A DNA stretch of 9,939 nt from Micavibrio sp. Its GTDB lineage: Bacteria; Pseudomonadota; Alphaproteobacteria; Micavibrionales; Micavibrionaceae. Location of the stretch: positions 1-9,939 of the forward strand of contig JAMONE010000145.1 of NCBI GenBank assembly GCA_027066695.1, read 5' to 3'. How positions within the stretch are numbered: the first letter of the stretch is position 1; each line of letters begins with the position of its first letter. Positions 1 through 6,963 of this stretch are shown here, in pieces. The position numbers were made by a program, and so were the translations under genes. Below the pieces are notes generated by a model. It did no database searches. It was not told where the DNA came from and was given only the letters and a program-made list of their open reading frames with translations.

Positions 1-27
1 CTCCATAAATCGGTTATTGTTAAACAT
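1..27 (-). CDS. 5' end of an unidentified gene leaving the window
   Basis: A minus-strand ATG at 27-25 opens a frame that stays open to the window edge for nine codons (MFNNNRFME). Three things seen in the sequence support a real start. A Shine-Dalgarno AAGGA lies at 38-34 with a 6-nt spacer. A sigma70-like promoter sits just upstream (93-65). The remaining space back to holA has no competing gene. Nine residues are too few to identify a family, so I give no function. It lies downstream of holA on the same strand but appears to have its own promoter, so it need not belong to the dapD-holA unit. Confidence 0.42.
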
Positions 28-54
28 GTCTGATCCTTGGGTTTGAAATTGAAG

Positions 55-93
55 TTGTAAGTCAATCATACCAAGGCTCAGACTAACTTACAA
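55..93. repeat. 8-bp inverted repeat around the left-edge promoter
   Basis: TTGTAAGT at 55-62 and its exact complement ACTTACAA at 86-93 are separated by 23 nt. One arm covers the -35 hexamer and the other covers the predicted transcription start. This arrangement would suit a repressor binding both arms, but the arms are short and AT-rich, so chance is possible. Confidence 0.3.
65..93 (-). promoter_or_regulatory. sigma70-like promoter for the left-edge gene
   Basis: On the minus strand, TTGTAA (93-88) and TATGAT (70-65) are separated by exactly 17 nt, and TGG directly before the -10 gives an extended -10 (TGn). The predicted transcript starts near 58, leaving about 31 nt of leader containing the AAGGA site before the ATG at 27. 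An 8-bp inverted repeat (55-62 and 86-93) overlaps the -35 and the predicted start point. Confidence 0.5.
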
Positions 94-183
94 AGCAATT
101 CTTTCATCCCTACCGGACAGTAGTGCAAGGGGCGGGGAATTAACCCGAAAAAAGATTAAATTTTGATTTTAATTGATATGACT
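94..183. other. intergenic spacer downstream of holA
   Basis: No reading frame, RNA gene or strong hairpin is visible here. Read on the minus strand, just after the holA stop, there is a 6-bp all-AT dyad (ATTAAA / TTTAAT) followed by a run of six T (about 150-175). This could be a very weak terminator. No GC-rich stem supports it. Confidence 0.3.
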
Positions 184-1206
184 CTACCCAGCGCGAGTTT
201 TACTGATTGCCAATATCGCTTGAGAGCATAAAGTTTCGGCGGGCATGCCTGTTTGCTTACACTGGGCTTCGAGATCGGTTAGCTTGCCTAACACTTGATC
301 CAATACAGGCAATGACCAGCTGTTTATTTGTGATTTAAACATTGGTGCTTGTTTGAAAAATACTGGCGGGGCTAGCTTTTTCATGGCCAAGTCTAAATTC
401 ATTCCATCAATCATATATGATTTACACATATGAAGCCTACGGAAATGATTTTGCAAGGCGCGTAATATTGCAATAAAAGCCATGCCCTCGGCGGTTAAAA
501 CAGCATAAGCTTTAAGTGCTGCATTACTGTTACGCCCAGCGACATTATAGATAAGATCATCAAAGCCTTGCGCACCCGCCGCGCCGCAAGCATTTGATGC
601 ATCTGTGATAGATATCGGAGTTTGCTCATCACCTTTATATATGATGAGCTTCTCCAACTCTGACCTTACTTTAAGGCGATCCCCCGATATATTCGCAGCA
701 AGCCATATAACCGCGTCATTATCAGCCCTGATATTTTCAGCTTGCAGCGTATCTCTGATAAAGCGGGAGACATCGCGCTCATCTTCAACATAACAAGGAA
801 TAGCTGCGGCGTTTTTTGCCGTCTCGCATAATTTACGCAAAGAAGAGCGCGGGCTTAACTCTCCTGCCTTAATAAGGACAAGCGAGGATTCGCTGGGATT
901 TTCAAGATATGCTTTTATAAGAACGGTGAGTTTATCACCGCCGCCATCAATCTTGATTAAGCGATCCCCGCCCATCATCGACATTGCACCCGCTTCATCA
1001 GCAAGGCGCGCAGGGTCTTCATTTAAGATTTCAGCAGATAGAGCAGCAACATTGAACGGATCGTTCAAATCCTCAACTACGGTCTTACCGATTATATCGC
1101 AACGCTCCCCAACTAAACCTATGTCAGGGCCATAAACCAAAATCACACGCGCAGCTTTATCAGGTGATTTTACAAATCCTTCTAGCTGGCGAAATTGAAT
1201 TTTCAT
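184..1206 (-). CDS. holA: DNA polymerase III subunit delta
   Basis: The product is the delta subunit of the clamp loader, which with delta prime and tau/gamma opens the beta sliding clamp and places it on primed DNA. It has 340 residues, close to the 343 of E. coli HolA. Near the N-terminus is the stretch YGPDIGLVGER (about residues 25-35). This occupies the P-loop position but lacks the GKT of a true Walker A, as expected because delta does not hydrolyse ATP. A middle AAA+-like region follows (about 90-200, with SGDRLKVRSELEKL). The C-terminal helical domain contains the LRALQNHFRRL and KKLAPPVFFKQ segments typical of this family. The ATG at 1206-1204 has only a weak AGG-type site upstream. 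The gene starts 47 nt after dapD on the same strand with no terminator between them, so the two are probably co-transcribed. Confidence 0.93.
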   Translation of the reverse strand: MKIQFRQLEGFVKSPDKAARVILVYGPDIGLVGERCDIIGKTVVEDLNDPFNVAALSAEILNEDPARLADEAGAMSMMGGDRLIKIDGGGDKLTVLIKAYLENPSESSLVLIKAGELSPRSSLRKLCETAKNAAAIPCYVEDERDVSRFIRDTLQAENIRADNDAVIWLAANISGDRLKVRSELEKLIIYKGDEQTPISITDASNACGAAGAQGFDDLIYNVAGRNSNAALKAYAVLTAEGMAFIAILRALQNHFRRLHMCKSYMIDGMNLDLAMKKLAPPVFFKQAPMFKSQINSWSLPVLDQVLGKLTDLEAQCKQTGMPAETLCSQAILAISKTRAG

Positions 1207-1253
1207 TTATGGTCAAAGCCTATTAAATTTAAAAGATTTTTTTGCAGCATTTT

Positions 1254-2114
1254 TTATTCGCGCAAGAGCTCATTCACACCCGTTTTACTGCGTGTACGCT
1301 CATCAACGCGCTTAACAATCACTGCGCAAGCAAGATTAGGGCCTGGCGTGCCATCAGGTAGCGGCTTACCTGGAAGTGTCCCTGGTATTACAACAGAGTA
1401 CGCAGGTACGCGACCATAGAAAATTTCACCGCTTGCACGATCAATAATTTTTGTTGAGGCACTTATGAATACGCCCATAGAAATTACTGCGCCAGTTTCA
1501 ACAATAACGCCTTCCGCAACTTCGCTACGCGCTCCTATAAATACATTATCCTCAATAATAACAGGCTCGGCTTGAAGTGGTTCTAGCACTCCGCCAATAC
1601 CAACGCCGCCAGAAATATGGCAGTTTGCACCAACTTGCGCACATGATCCAACGGTTGACCAAGTATCAATCATTGTTCCCGCGCCAACATACGCGCCAAC
1701 ATTTAAAAAGCACGGCATAAGAACAGCATTTGGCGCAATATAGGCAGAGTGGCGAACAATCGAATCAGGTACAGCGCGGAAACCTGCCGCTTTGAATTTG
1801 GCTTCGTCCCAGCCCTTAAACTTACTATCAACTTTATCATACCAGTTAGAGCCACCATTACCGCCAGAGATAATTTTATTAGCATTTAAGCGGAATGACA
1901 AAAGCACAGCTTTTTTAAGCCATTGGTGCACAACCCACTTATGATCAAGAGCACTATCAGATGGGCTAGCCACGCGCAGATCACCACTATCAAGCAAAGC
2001 AAGAGCTTGCGTTACTGCGTCGCGCTGCTCACCTTTTGTATCGGTGCTTATGGAATCTCTTGTATCCCATGCGCTTTCTATTGTTGCTTGTAAATCTGCA
2101 TAATTATCAGCCAT
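1254..2114 (-). CDS. dapD: tetrahydrodipicolinate N-succinyltransferase
   Basis: The enzyme transfers succinyl from succinyl-CoA to 2,3,4,5-tetrahydrodipicolinate in the succinylase branch of lysine and meso-diaminopimelate synthesis, in the cytosol. The 286 residues match the DapD family (274 in E. coli). An N-terminal helical domain carries HQWLKKAVLLSFRLN (about residues 67-81). A left-handed beta-helix of hexapeptide repeats follows, with MIDTWSTVGSCAQVG and GARSEVAEGVIVETG. The Asp and Glu in these segments are the acid residues implicated in catalysis in studied DapD enzymes. A C-terminal extension ends with PGPNLACAVIVKRVDE. The start ATG has an AAAGG site rather far upstream (13 nt). 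It is transcribed divergently from the FemAB-like gene, and holA follows 47 nt downstream. The product feeds peptidoglycan, as do two of the genes on the other side. Confidence 0.96.
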   Translation of the reverse strand: MADNYADLQATIESAWDTRDSISTDTKGEQRDAVTQALALLDSGDLRVASPSDSALDHKWVVHQWLKKAVLLSFRLNANKIISGGNGGSNWYDKVDSKFKGWDEAKFKAAGFRAVPDSIVRHSAYIAPNAVLMPCFLNVGAYVGAGTMIDTWSTVGSCAQVGANCHISGGVGIGGVLEPLQAEPVIIEDNVFIGARSEVAEGVIVETGAVISMGVFISASTKIIDRASGEIFYGRVPAYSVVIPGTLPGKPLPDGTPGPNLACAVIVKRVDERTRSKTGVNELLRE

Positions 2115-2195
2115 AATCTTGTTTCTGCCTTTGCATAAATGTATAAATATATAAACTTAATTGAATTCAACATGAAGAGCGTTCAAAATCAAGCT
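2115..2195. promoter_or_regulatory. AT-rich divergent promoter region, dapD / FemAB-like gene
   Basis: This strip separates the two divergent start regions and is strikingly AT-rich between 2137 and 2166. For dapD a plausible minus-strand promoter is TTGAAT (2170-2165), a 17-nt spacer, then TTTATA (2147-2142). That gives a leader of about 20 nt. For the rightward gene several TATAAA-like -10 candidates exist around 2142-2157, but none pairs with a good -35 at 16-18 nt. The individual hexamers are uncertain, but the location is well supported by gene orientation. Confidence 0.4.
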
Positions 2196-3173
2196 ATGAT
2201 AATGGAAAAATCAGCAAAAAAACATGATAAATGCGAAATAAAGTGGAATACTCTTTCTTTGTGTGAGTGGGAGAGTGCTTTTCGCGCCATAAAGAAATCC
2301 AATTTATTGCAATCATATGATTACACATGCGTTATGGCTCGGCTTAATAATCAGCGTGTTCGACGCGGGCTTATCGTTATTAACGGTGAAGCCGTCGGCT
2401 TGGTGCAAATCTTAGAGGCTGGTATTTTTAAAAATGCTGTCCATGGCGTTATATTAGATCGCGGCCCGCTTTGGTTTGATGAGTACGGCGGTATGAGCGA
2501 TTTTGAGTTATTCCTACGCGCTTTTTCCGAAGAATTTCCAAAGAGGTTTGGGCGGCGAATGCGCTTTATTCCTGAAATGAAAAACACTAATAAGGCGCAA
2601 AGCTTATTAGAAAAACATGGCTATAAGCCCACATCAAAACATAGCTATCAAACCATTTACTTGGATTTGCGCCCTGACCTTGAGGTTTTGCGCTCAAAAT
2701 TAAATAAAAAATGGCGAAACATGCTTGTAAAAGCAGAAAAACAAGGGCTAAATATTGTCTTCAGTGATAAAGGTGAGCATTTTTCATGGCTGTTACAGCA
2801 TTATGCGGCTGATAAAGCACTTAGGAAATATGACGGCGCGAAGCCAAAAGTTATTATGGAGCTGGCTAAAGAATTTTCTCGTGGGGAAAATATGCTAATT
2901 GGAACTGCGTTATTGGATGATAAGCCAATAGCCGCTATATTAATTTTTAATCACGGAATAAGTGCGACTTATCAAATTGGGTATACATCTGATATTGGAC
3001 GCAATAAGAATGCACATCACTTGTTGCTATGGAATGCGGTGGTGGAGTTAAAAGAAAGAAATATTAATGATTTTGATTTGGGTGGAATTAATGGTGACAG
3101 TGCAAAAGGCGTTAAGCTCTTTAAAGAAGGGCTTGGGGGTACAATCTATGAAACGCTTGGCCTTTATAATTAA
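2172..3173 (+). CDS. FemAB/GNAT-type aminoacyltransferase-like protein
   Basis: This looks like a member of the FemAB-like acyl-CoA N-acyltransferase superfamily (COG2348 / Acetyltransf_6 type). It has two GNAT-like halves of about 150 residues. The first carries LLQSYDY, then ILDRGPLWF. The second begins near TIYLDLRPDLEVLRSKLNKK, continues WRNMLVKAEKQGL, and ends with the family signature DLGGINGDSAKGVKLFKEGL followed by GG. Family members attach amino acids to lipid II or peptidoglycan stem peptides from aminoacyl-tRNA, or acylate other envelope targets; the substrate here is unknown. I see no signal peptide or membrane segment, consistent with action on a cytosolic-face precursor. The start is uncertain. 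In-frame ATGs occur at 2139, 2172, 2196 and 2202, none with a good Shine-Dalgarno. I prefer 2172 or later because 2139 lies in promoter-like AT-rich DNA only 24 nt from dapD. The 3' end overlaps the next gene by 26 nt. Confidence 0.8.
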   Translation: MKSVQNQAMIMEKSAKKHDKCEIKWNTLSLCEWESAFRAIKKSNLLQSYDYTCVMARLNNQRVRRGLIVINGEAVGLVQILEAGIFKNAVHGVILDRGPLWFDEYGGMSDFELFLRAFSEEFPKRFGRRMRFIPEMKNTNKAQSLLEKHGYKPTSKHSYQTIYLDLRPDLEVLRSKLNKKWRNMLVKAEKQGLNIVFSDKGEHFSWLLQHYAADKALRKYDGAKPKVIMELAKEFSRGENMLIGTALLDDKPIAAILIFNHGISATYQIGYTSDIGRNKNAHHLLLWNAVVELKERNINDFDLGGINGDSAKGVKLFKEGLGGTIYETLGLYN

Positions 3174-4050
3174 TGCGCTTGCTGTATGTTTTTTATTTTC
3201 TGAAGCTGCGTTTGCAAAAAATGCAGAAGTTATTCCTGTGTCTAGGTCTGTGAAAAAAATTCCTGCCTCAATTAGTGATGCATTTAATTATCAAAAAATG
3301 GATTATAATGTTTATGCCAGCGGCTTTCATGCTGTAAAAGCAAATATGGAGCTGGATTATCGTGAAAAAGGCCGCTATTCCATGGCGTTTGGCGCGGAAA
3401 CACGCGGTATGCTTGGGAAGTTTGCTCCGTGGACGGGAATGTTCTTATCCAGCGGATGGATGCTTGGTAATGGAAAGCTAACTCCTGAGCTACATAAATC
3501 TGTTGCAATGTGGCGCGATGAAACAGAGGTTAAATCATATAACTACACAAAAGATGGTAAATTTATTGATTTTGTCACATTATATAAACATAAAAAGCCA
3601 AAATCACACATTCCTGATGAAGAGCTAACCAAGGGGACTATTGACGCTTTAAGCGCAACCATATTAGTGATGGAGCATGTCGCCGATGGTGGTAATTGTG
3701 AGGGCAGCTCCGAAGTTTTTGATGGCAAACGCCGTTACAAATTAATCTTCCGTCATAATAAATTTGTGATGCTTAAGAAATCAAGATATAACGCCTATTC
3801 AGGTTTAGCCGCCGAATGCACAGTAGAGGTTGAGCCTGTTGCAGGAATGTGGCATAAAAAACCGCGTGGCTGGCTTTCAATACAAGAACAAGGACGTAAT
3901 CGCGGCATGATGCCAACTGTTTGGTTTGCGCAAGTAACAAAAAATGCAGTTGCCATACCTGTACGTGTACGTGTTAAAACTACGTACGGTACGCTATTTA
4001 TGCATATGACACGCTATGAAAGTGGCGAAACCATTTTAACTACAAAATAA
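3148..4050 (+). CDS. secreted DUF3108 family protein
   Basis: The predicted product has 300 residues and opens with a clear Sec signal peptide: KR, a hydrophobic core (LAFIINALAVCFLF) and an AFA cleavage motif near residues 21-23. It is therefore probably periplasmic. The mature part resembles the DUF3108 family of beta-rich proteobacterial envelope proteins. It opens with YNVYASGFHAVKANMELDY and later has FDGKRRYKLIF, followed by C-terminal strands (VAIPVRVRVKTTYGTLFMHM). Its molecular function is unknown. The frame extends upstream to 3067, but the ATG at 3148 is chosen because it gives the signal peptide and has GGGGG at 3135-3139 with an 8-nt spacer. The first 26 nt overlap the end of the FemAB-like gene, which suggests translational coupling. 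glmU follows after 27 nt. Confidence 0.82.
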   Translation: MKRLAFIINALAVCFLFSEAAFAKNAEVIPVSRSVKKIPASISDAFNYQKMDYNVYASGFHAVKANMELDYREKGRYSMAFGAETRGMLGKFAPWTGMFLSSGWMLGNGKLTPELHKSVAMWRDETEVKSYNYTKDGKFIDFVTLYKHKKPKSHIPDEELTKGTIDALSATILVMEHVADGGNCEGSSEVFDGKRRYKLIFRHNKFVMLKKSRYNAYSGLAAECTVEVEPVAGMWHKKPRGWLSIQEQGRNRGMMPTVWFAQVTKNAVAIPVRVRVKTTYGTLFMHMTRYESGETILTTK

Positions 4051-4077
4051 TGAATATATTAATAGAGAAAAAATAAT

Positions 4078-5418
4078 ATGAGTAATAATAATCCATTAGC
4101 CGTTGTAATCCTTGCCGCTGGTAAAGGTACACGGATGAAATCCGATAAACCAAAAGTCATGCACGAGCTTTTAGGCTTACCGATGATTAATTGGGTATTA
4201 AACTCTGTAGAGCAGCTAAATCCTGATCGCACTATCATTGTAATAGGGCAAGGCATGGATGATCTAGCTGCCGCCGTAGCTCCGCATGAAACGGTTGTGC
4301 AAATTACACAAGACGGAACAGGCAGTGCGCTGAAATCTGCTATGGGCGCGTTGCAAGATTTTGACGGGGATATACTTGTTTTGCTTGGCGATACGCCGCT
4401 TATTTCGCTTGAAACTATGAGCGGGCTAATTTCTGCGCGTTATCAATGCGCACAAACAGGTATTTCTGTGCTGGGCATGTATCTTGATAATCCATATGGC
4501 TATGGAAGATTGCTGATAGATAATGAAGGCACACTGCAAGATATCCGCGAAGAAAAAGATGCTAGCGCGGAAGAAAAGCAGGTCAATATCGTAAATACTG
4601 GCGCATTTTGTATGGATGCGACCAAGGTTAATGACTGGCTTGGTGAGTTGGTTAATGTAAATGCTAGCGGCGAATATTATATAACAGATATCCCTGAAAT
4701 TGCTGCTCGCAAAGGCGTTAAAACCAGCGTTGCCGTTACTAATAACCCAAAAGAAGTTCAGGGCTGTAACACTCGCATTCACTTAAGCGAGCTTGAGCAA
4801 TATGCACAAGTAAAGCTGCGCGAGAAATTTATGAATGAGGGCGTGGTTATGCAAGATCCGTCAAGCGTTTACCTTCACCATGATACCAAAATATCATCTG
4901 GTGTATTGATTGAGCCTAATGTCTATTTTGGCAAAGATGTTAGCGTTGGCGCGAATGTCCATATCAAAGCATTCTGTCATTTTGAGGGCGCGAATATTGG
5001 TGATAACACAATTATCGGGCCTTTTGCGCGTTTGCGCCCTGGCTCTGAAATCGGCAAAGAAGTGCGCATCGGTAATTTTGTCGAGATCAAAAAATCCCAA
5101 ATTGGTGATCGCAGTAAAATTTCGCATCTTGGCTATGTCGGTGATTGCACCATGGGCAAGGATGTGAACTTCTCTTGCGGGGCTATTACCGTGAATTATG
5201 ATGGATTTGATAAGCATCAAACTGTTATTGGTGATGGCACTATGATTGGTAGTAACGTAAATCTGGTTGCCCCTGTTAATCTTGGTAATGGCACATTTAT
5301 TGCGGCAGGTTCAACCATTACAGCGGATGTTCCCCCTAACGCTCTATCGGTTGAGCGCGGAAAAGCAAAAACCATAGAAGGCTGGGCGGCTGCCTATCGC
5401 AAGCGTAAGGGCGGTTAA
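4078..5418 (+). CDS. glmU: bifunctional GlcN-1-P acetyltransferase / GlcNAc-1-P uridyltransferase
   Basis: GlmU makes UDP-GlcNAc for peptidoglycan and lipopolysaccharide in two steps: acetylation of glucosamine-1-phosphate and transfer of UMP. It has 446 residues (456 in E. coli). The N-terminal uridyltransferase domain has the nucleotide loop LAAGKGTRM (12-20), Lys26, GTG at 80-82, and LGDTP (102-106) with the metal-binding Asp104. The C-terminal left-handed beta-helix has FARLRPG and the catalytic His350 in SHLGYVGD. The loop NFSCGAITVNYDG (364-376) and a final helix with EGWAAAYRKRK complete the protein. Two loops deviate from the usual proteobacterial forms: QDGTGSA instead of QxGTxHA, and NFSCGAITV instead of NIGAGTITC. 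An AGAG-type site lies about 11 nt before the ATG. It is the last gene of the FemAB-DUF3108-glmU unit. Confidence 0.96.
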   Translation: MSNNNPLAVVILAAGKGTRMKSDKPKVMHELLGLPMINWVLNSVEQLNPDRTIIVIGQGMDDLAAAVAPHETVVQITQDGTGSALKSAMGALQDFDGDILVLLGDTPLISLETMSGLISARYQCAQTGISVLGMYLDNPYGYGRLLIDNEGTLQDIREEKDASAEEKQVNIVNTGAFCMDATKVNDWLGELVNVNASGEYYITDIPEIAARKGVKTSVAVTNNPKEVQGCNTRIHLSELEQYAQVKLREKFMNEGVVMQDPSSVYLHHDTKISSGVLIEPNVYFGKDVSVGANVHIKAFCHFEGANIGDNTIIGPFARLRPGSEIGKEVRIGNFVEIKKSQIGDRSKISHLGYVGDCTMGKDVNFSCGAITVNYDGFDKHQTVIGDGTMIGSNVNLVAPVNLGNGTFIAAGSTITADVPPNALSVERGKAKTIEGWAAAYRKRKGG

Positions 5419-5465
5419 TATAATAGGTTGAATGGTATTGTACTACGCAAATATTCATTAAAAAT

Positions 5466-5494
5466 TTGACTAGCGCATAATGGATGTATTTAAT
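5466..5494 (+). promoter_or_regulatory. sigma70-like promoter for the dsbA-like / aroQ unit
   Basis: TTGACT (5466-5471) and TTTAAT (5489-5494) each match five of six bases of the sigma70 consensus and are separated by exactly 17 nt. Transcription would start near 5501, giving a leader of about 43 nt before the TTG start at 5544. No convincing terminator for glmU is visible in 5419-5465, so read-through from glmU may add to expression. Confidence 0.58.
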
Positions 5495-5530
5495 GGGGAA
5501 TAACCCTAATTCAATGGTAATTTTATAATG

Positions 5531-5535
5531 AGGAG
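5531..5535 (+). promoter_or_regulatory. ribosome binding site deciding a TTG start
   Basis: AGGAG at 5531-5535 lies 8 nt before the TTG at 5544. No in-frame ATG lies between this site and the end of the signal peptide, so the strong site and the intact signal peptide together fix TTG as the start codon. Confidence 0.7.
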
Positions 5536-5543
5536 TTTTCATC

Positions 5544-6317
5544 TTGAAAAAAAATATTAAGAATTTAAAATTTTTAGCATTAACGCTAGGAACATGCGCG
5601 GCTGCGTTGCTTGCGCCAATAAATACTGCGCAGGCTGAAACATTTACAGCAAAGCAAACAAAAGAGATAGAGGTTCTTTTCAAGAAATTCTTATCGGAAA
5701 ATCCCGAGCTTATTTTAGAAACAGTTGATAATTATCGCTCTACACAAGAAAAATTAACGCAGCAATCAGCGCAGAAAAATCTTGCTGAATATGAAGATTA
5801 TTTCGCAGCTAAAGATCTGCCAACTGCTGGTAATCCTGATGGCGATGTAACATTAGTTGAGTATTTTGATTATAATTGTGGTTATTGCCGCAAAGCATTC
5901 GAAGATATTGTAGTTTTACTTGAAGAAGATAAAAATCTTCGCGTAATTTTTCAAGAAATGCCGATCTTAAGCCCCTCTTCCATTAATATGGCATCTATCG
6001 CATTAGCCGCGCAAGAGCAAGGCAAGTATTTTGAAATGCATCAAGCTTTGATGGATTACAGAGGCGGACAAAGTGACGAGGCATTTTATGGCGTTGCTAA
6101 AAAAATCGGGCTTGATATTGAAAAGCTTAAAATTGCCGCTGGTTCTGATGAAGTTAAAGCAAAAATAAAGAAATCGATGGATATGGCCAAAACTCTTGAT
6201 ATACGCGGAACTCCGGGTTTTATCATTGGTGATAAAATCTATCCAGGATATATTGGTCTTGATGGATTGCGCGAGGCAGTTAAAGATGCCAGAGATGCAA
6301 AAGCAAAAACCAAGTAA
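5544..6317 (+). CDS. DsbA/ScsC-like periplasmic thiol-disulfide oxidoreductase
   Basis: This is a thioredoxin-fold protein of 257 residues with a Sec signal peptide of about 31 residues ending AQA, so it should act in the periplasm on protein disulfides. After the signal comes a helical stretch (about 38-75, with FKKFLSENPELILETVDNY) like the N-terminal region of ScsC-type proteins, in which that region drives oligomerisation. The catalytic domain starts near residue 90 with LVEYFDYNCGYC, giving a CGYC active site (Cys112 and Cys115). It also has the cis-proline motif RGTPGF (Pro224). The inserted helical domain lies between them. Translation starts at TTG behind a strong AGGAG. Whether it acts as an oxidase or an isomerase cannot be read from the sequence; the ScsC-like N-terminus leaves isomerase activity open. 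A second thioredoxin-fold gene follows after 25 nt. Confidence 0.88.
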   Translation: MKKNIKNLKFLALTLGTCAAALLAPINTAQAETFTAKQTKEIEVLFKKFLSENPELILETVDNYRSTQEKLTQQSAQKNLAEYEDYFAAKDLPTAGNPDGDVTLVEYFDYNCGYCRKAFEDIVVLLEEDKNLRVIFQEMPILSPSSINMASIALAAQEQGKYFEMHQALMDYRGGQSDEAFYGVAKKIGLDIEKLKIAAGSDEVKAKIKKSMDMAKTLDIRGTPGFIIGDKIYPGYIGLDGLREAVKDARDAKAKTK

Positions 6318-6342
6318 GAACAAGCTTTTTTAAATATTAGAG

Positions 6343-6963
6343 ATGGCCTTAAAAATGAAATATATTGGTAAAATAATTATCATTTTCTTGGTTTTGGCCA
6401 TTTCTTATTTGGGCTATGGCCTTCATTATAAACATCAAAAGCTGCTTTCTGTTTATGATACGCCCGATAAATACGCTATTACGCCAGTGCAATATGACCT
6501 CACCATCGTTGATTTTAATAAATATAGCTGCGATCAATGTCAATCGCTGCACCCTGTTTTAATGGAAGCAATAAAACGTGATGGGAAAGTGCGTTATATT
6601 CCGCGCAATATTACAAATGGTTATGGCTGGAATAATACACTTGCCATTGCAACCTACGCGGCTGGTGAGCAAGGTAAATTCATGGAAATGTATAATATGA
6701 TCTATGAAAAATGGCCAGTTGAGGATAAAAAAACATTATTTAGATATGCCAAATCTATTGGAATAAACACACAAAAATTGAGCCGTGACATGTCAAATCC
6801 AGAAATAAAAATCCTTATGATGAATGATCAAAATCATTTTAAGGCATGGAAATTAAGGCAAACTCCGTCTTTATTAATAGGTGAAAAATCTATATATACG
6901 CCAGGCAAAGAAACTCCGAATATCGAAAAACTGCTGGATATGTTTGAGGGGGCGCGTCTGTAA
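6343..6963 (+). CDS. membrane-anchored DsbA-like thioredoxin-fold protein
   Basis: The 206-residue product has one N-terminal hydrophobic segment (about residues 10-28, IGKIIIIFLVLAISYLGYG) without a clear cleavage site. It is probably anchored in the inner membrane with its catalytic part in the periplasm. The fold is DsbA-like. VDFNKYSCDQC gives a CDQC active site (Cys63, Cys66), followed by a helical insertion containing AAGEQGKFMEMYNMIYEKW and the cis-proline motif RQTPSL (Pro175). It resembles the preceding protein in layout (EQGKxxEM occurs in both) but lacks the ScsC-like N-terminal helices, so the pair may descend from a duplication. The start could instead be the ATG at 6355. The AGAG at 6339-6342 abuts the ATG at 6343 but lies 12 nt before the one at 6355. 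The stop overlaps the aroQ start (TAATG). Confidence 0.83.
   Translation: MALKMKYIGKIIIIFLVLAISYLGYGLHYKHQKLLSVYDTPDKYAITPVQYDLTIVDFNKYSCDQCQSLHPVLMEAIKRDGKVRYIPRNITNGYGWNNTLAIATYAAGEQGKFMEMYNMIYEKWPVEDKKTLFRYAKSIGINTQKLSRDMSNPEIKILMMNDQNHFKAWKLRQTPSLLIGEKSIYTPGKETPNIEKLLDMFEGARL

Noticed and set aside
3067..3147. Upstream extension of the DUF3108 gene to an ATG at 3067
   Set aside because: It would overlap the FemAB-like gene by more than 100 nt, put 27 residues before an intact signal peptide, and ignore the GGGGG site just before 3148.
3961..4000. Repeated GTACGT and ACGTAC words near the end of the DUF3108 gene
   Set aside because: They encode an alternating Val-Arg beta strand in frame, and the repeat is too short and in-gene to suggest an element.
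4426..5220. Long antisense open frames inside glmU (4782-4426 and 5220-4894)
   Set aside because: They lie wholly within a clearly recognised gene, have no ribosome sites or recognisable domains, and are explained by codon bias in the sense strand and the hexapeptide repeats.
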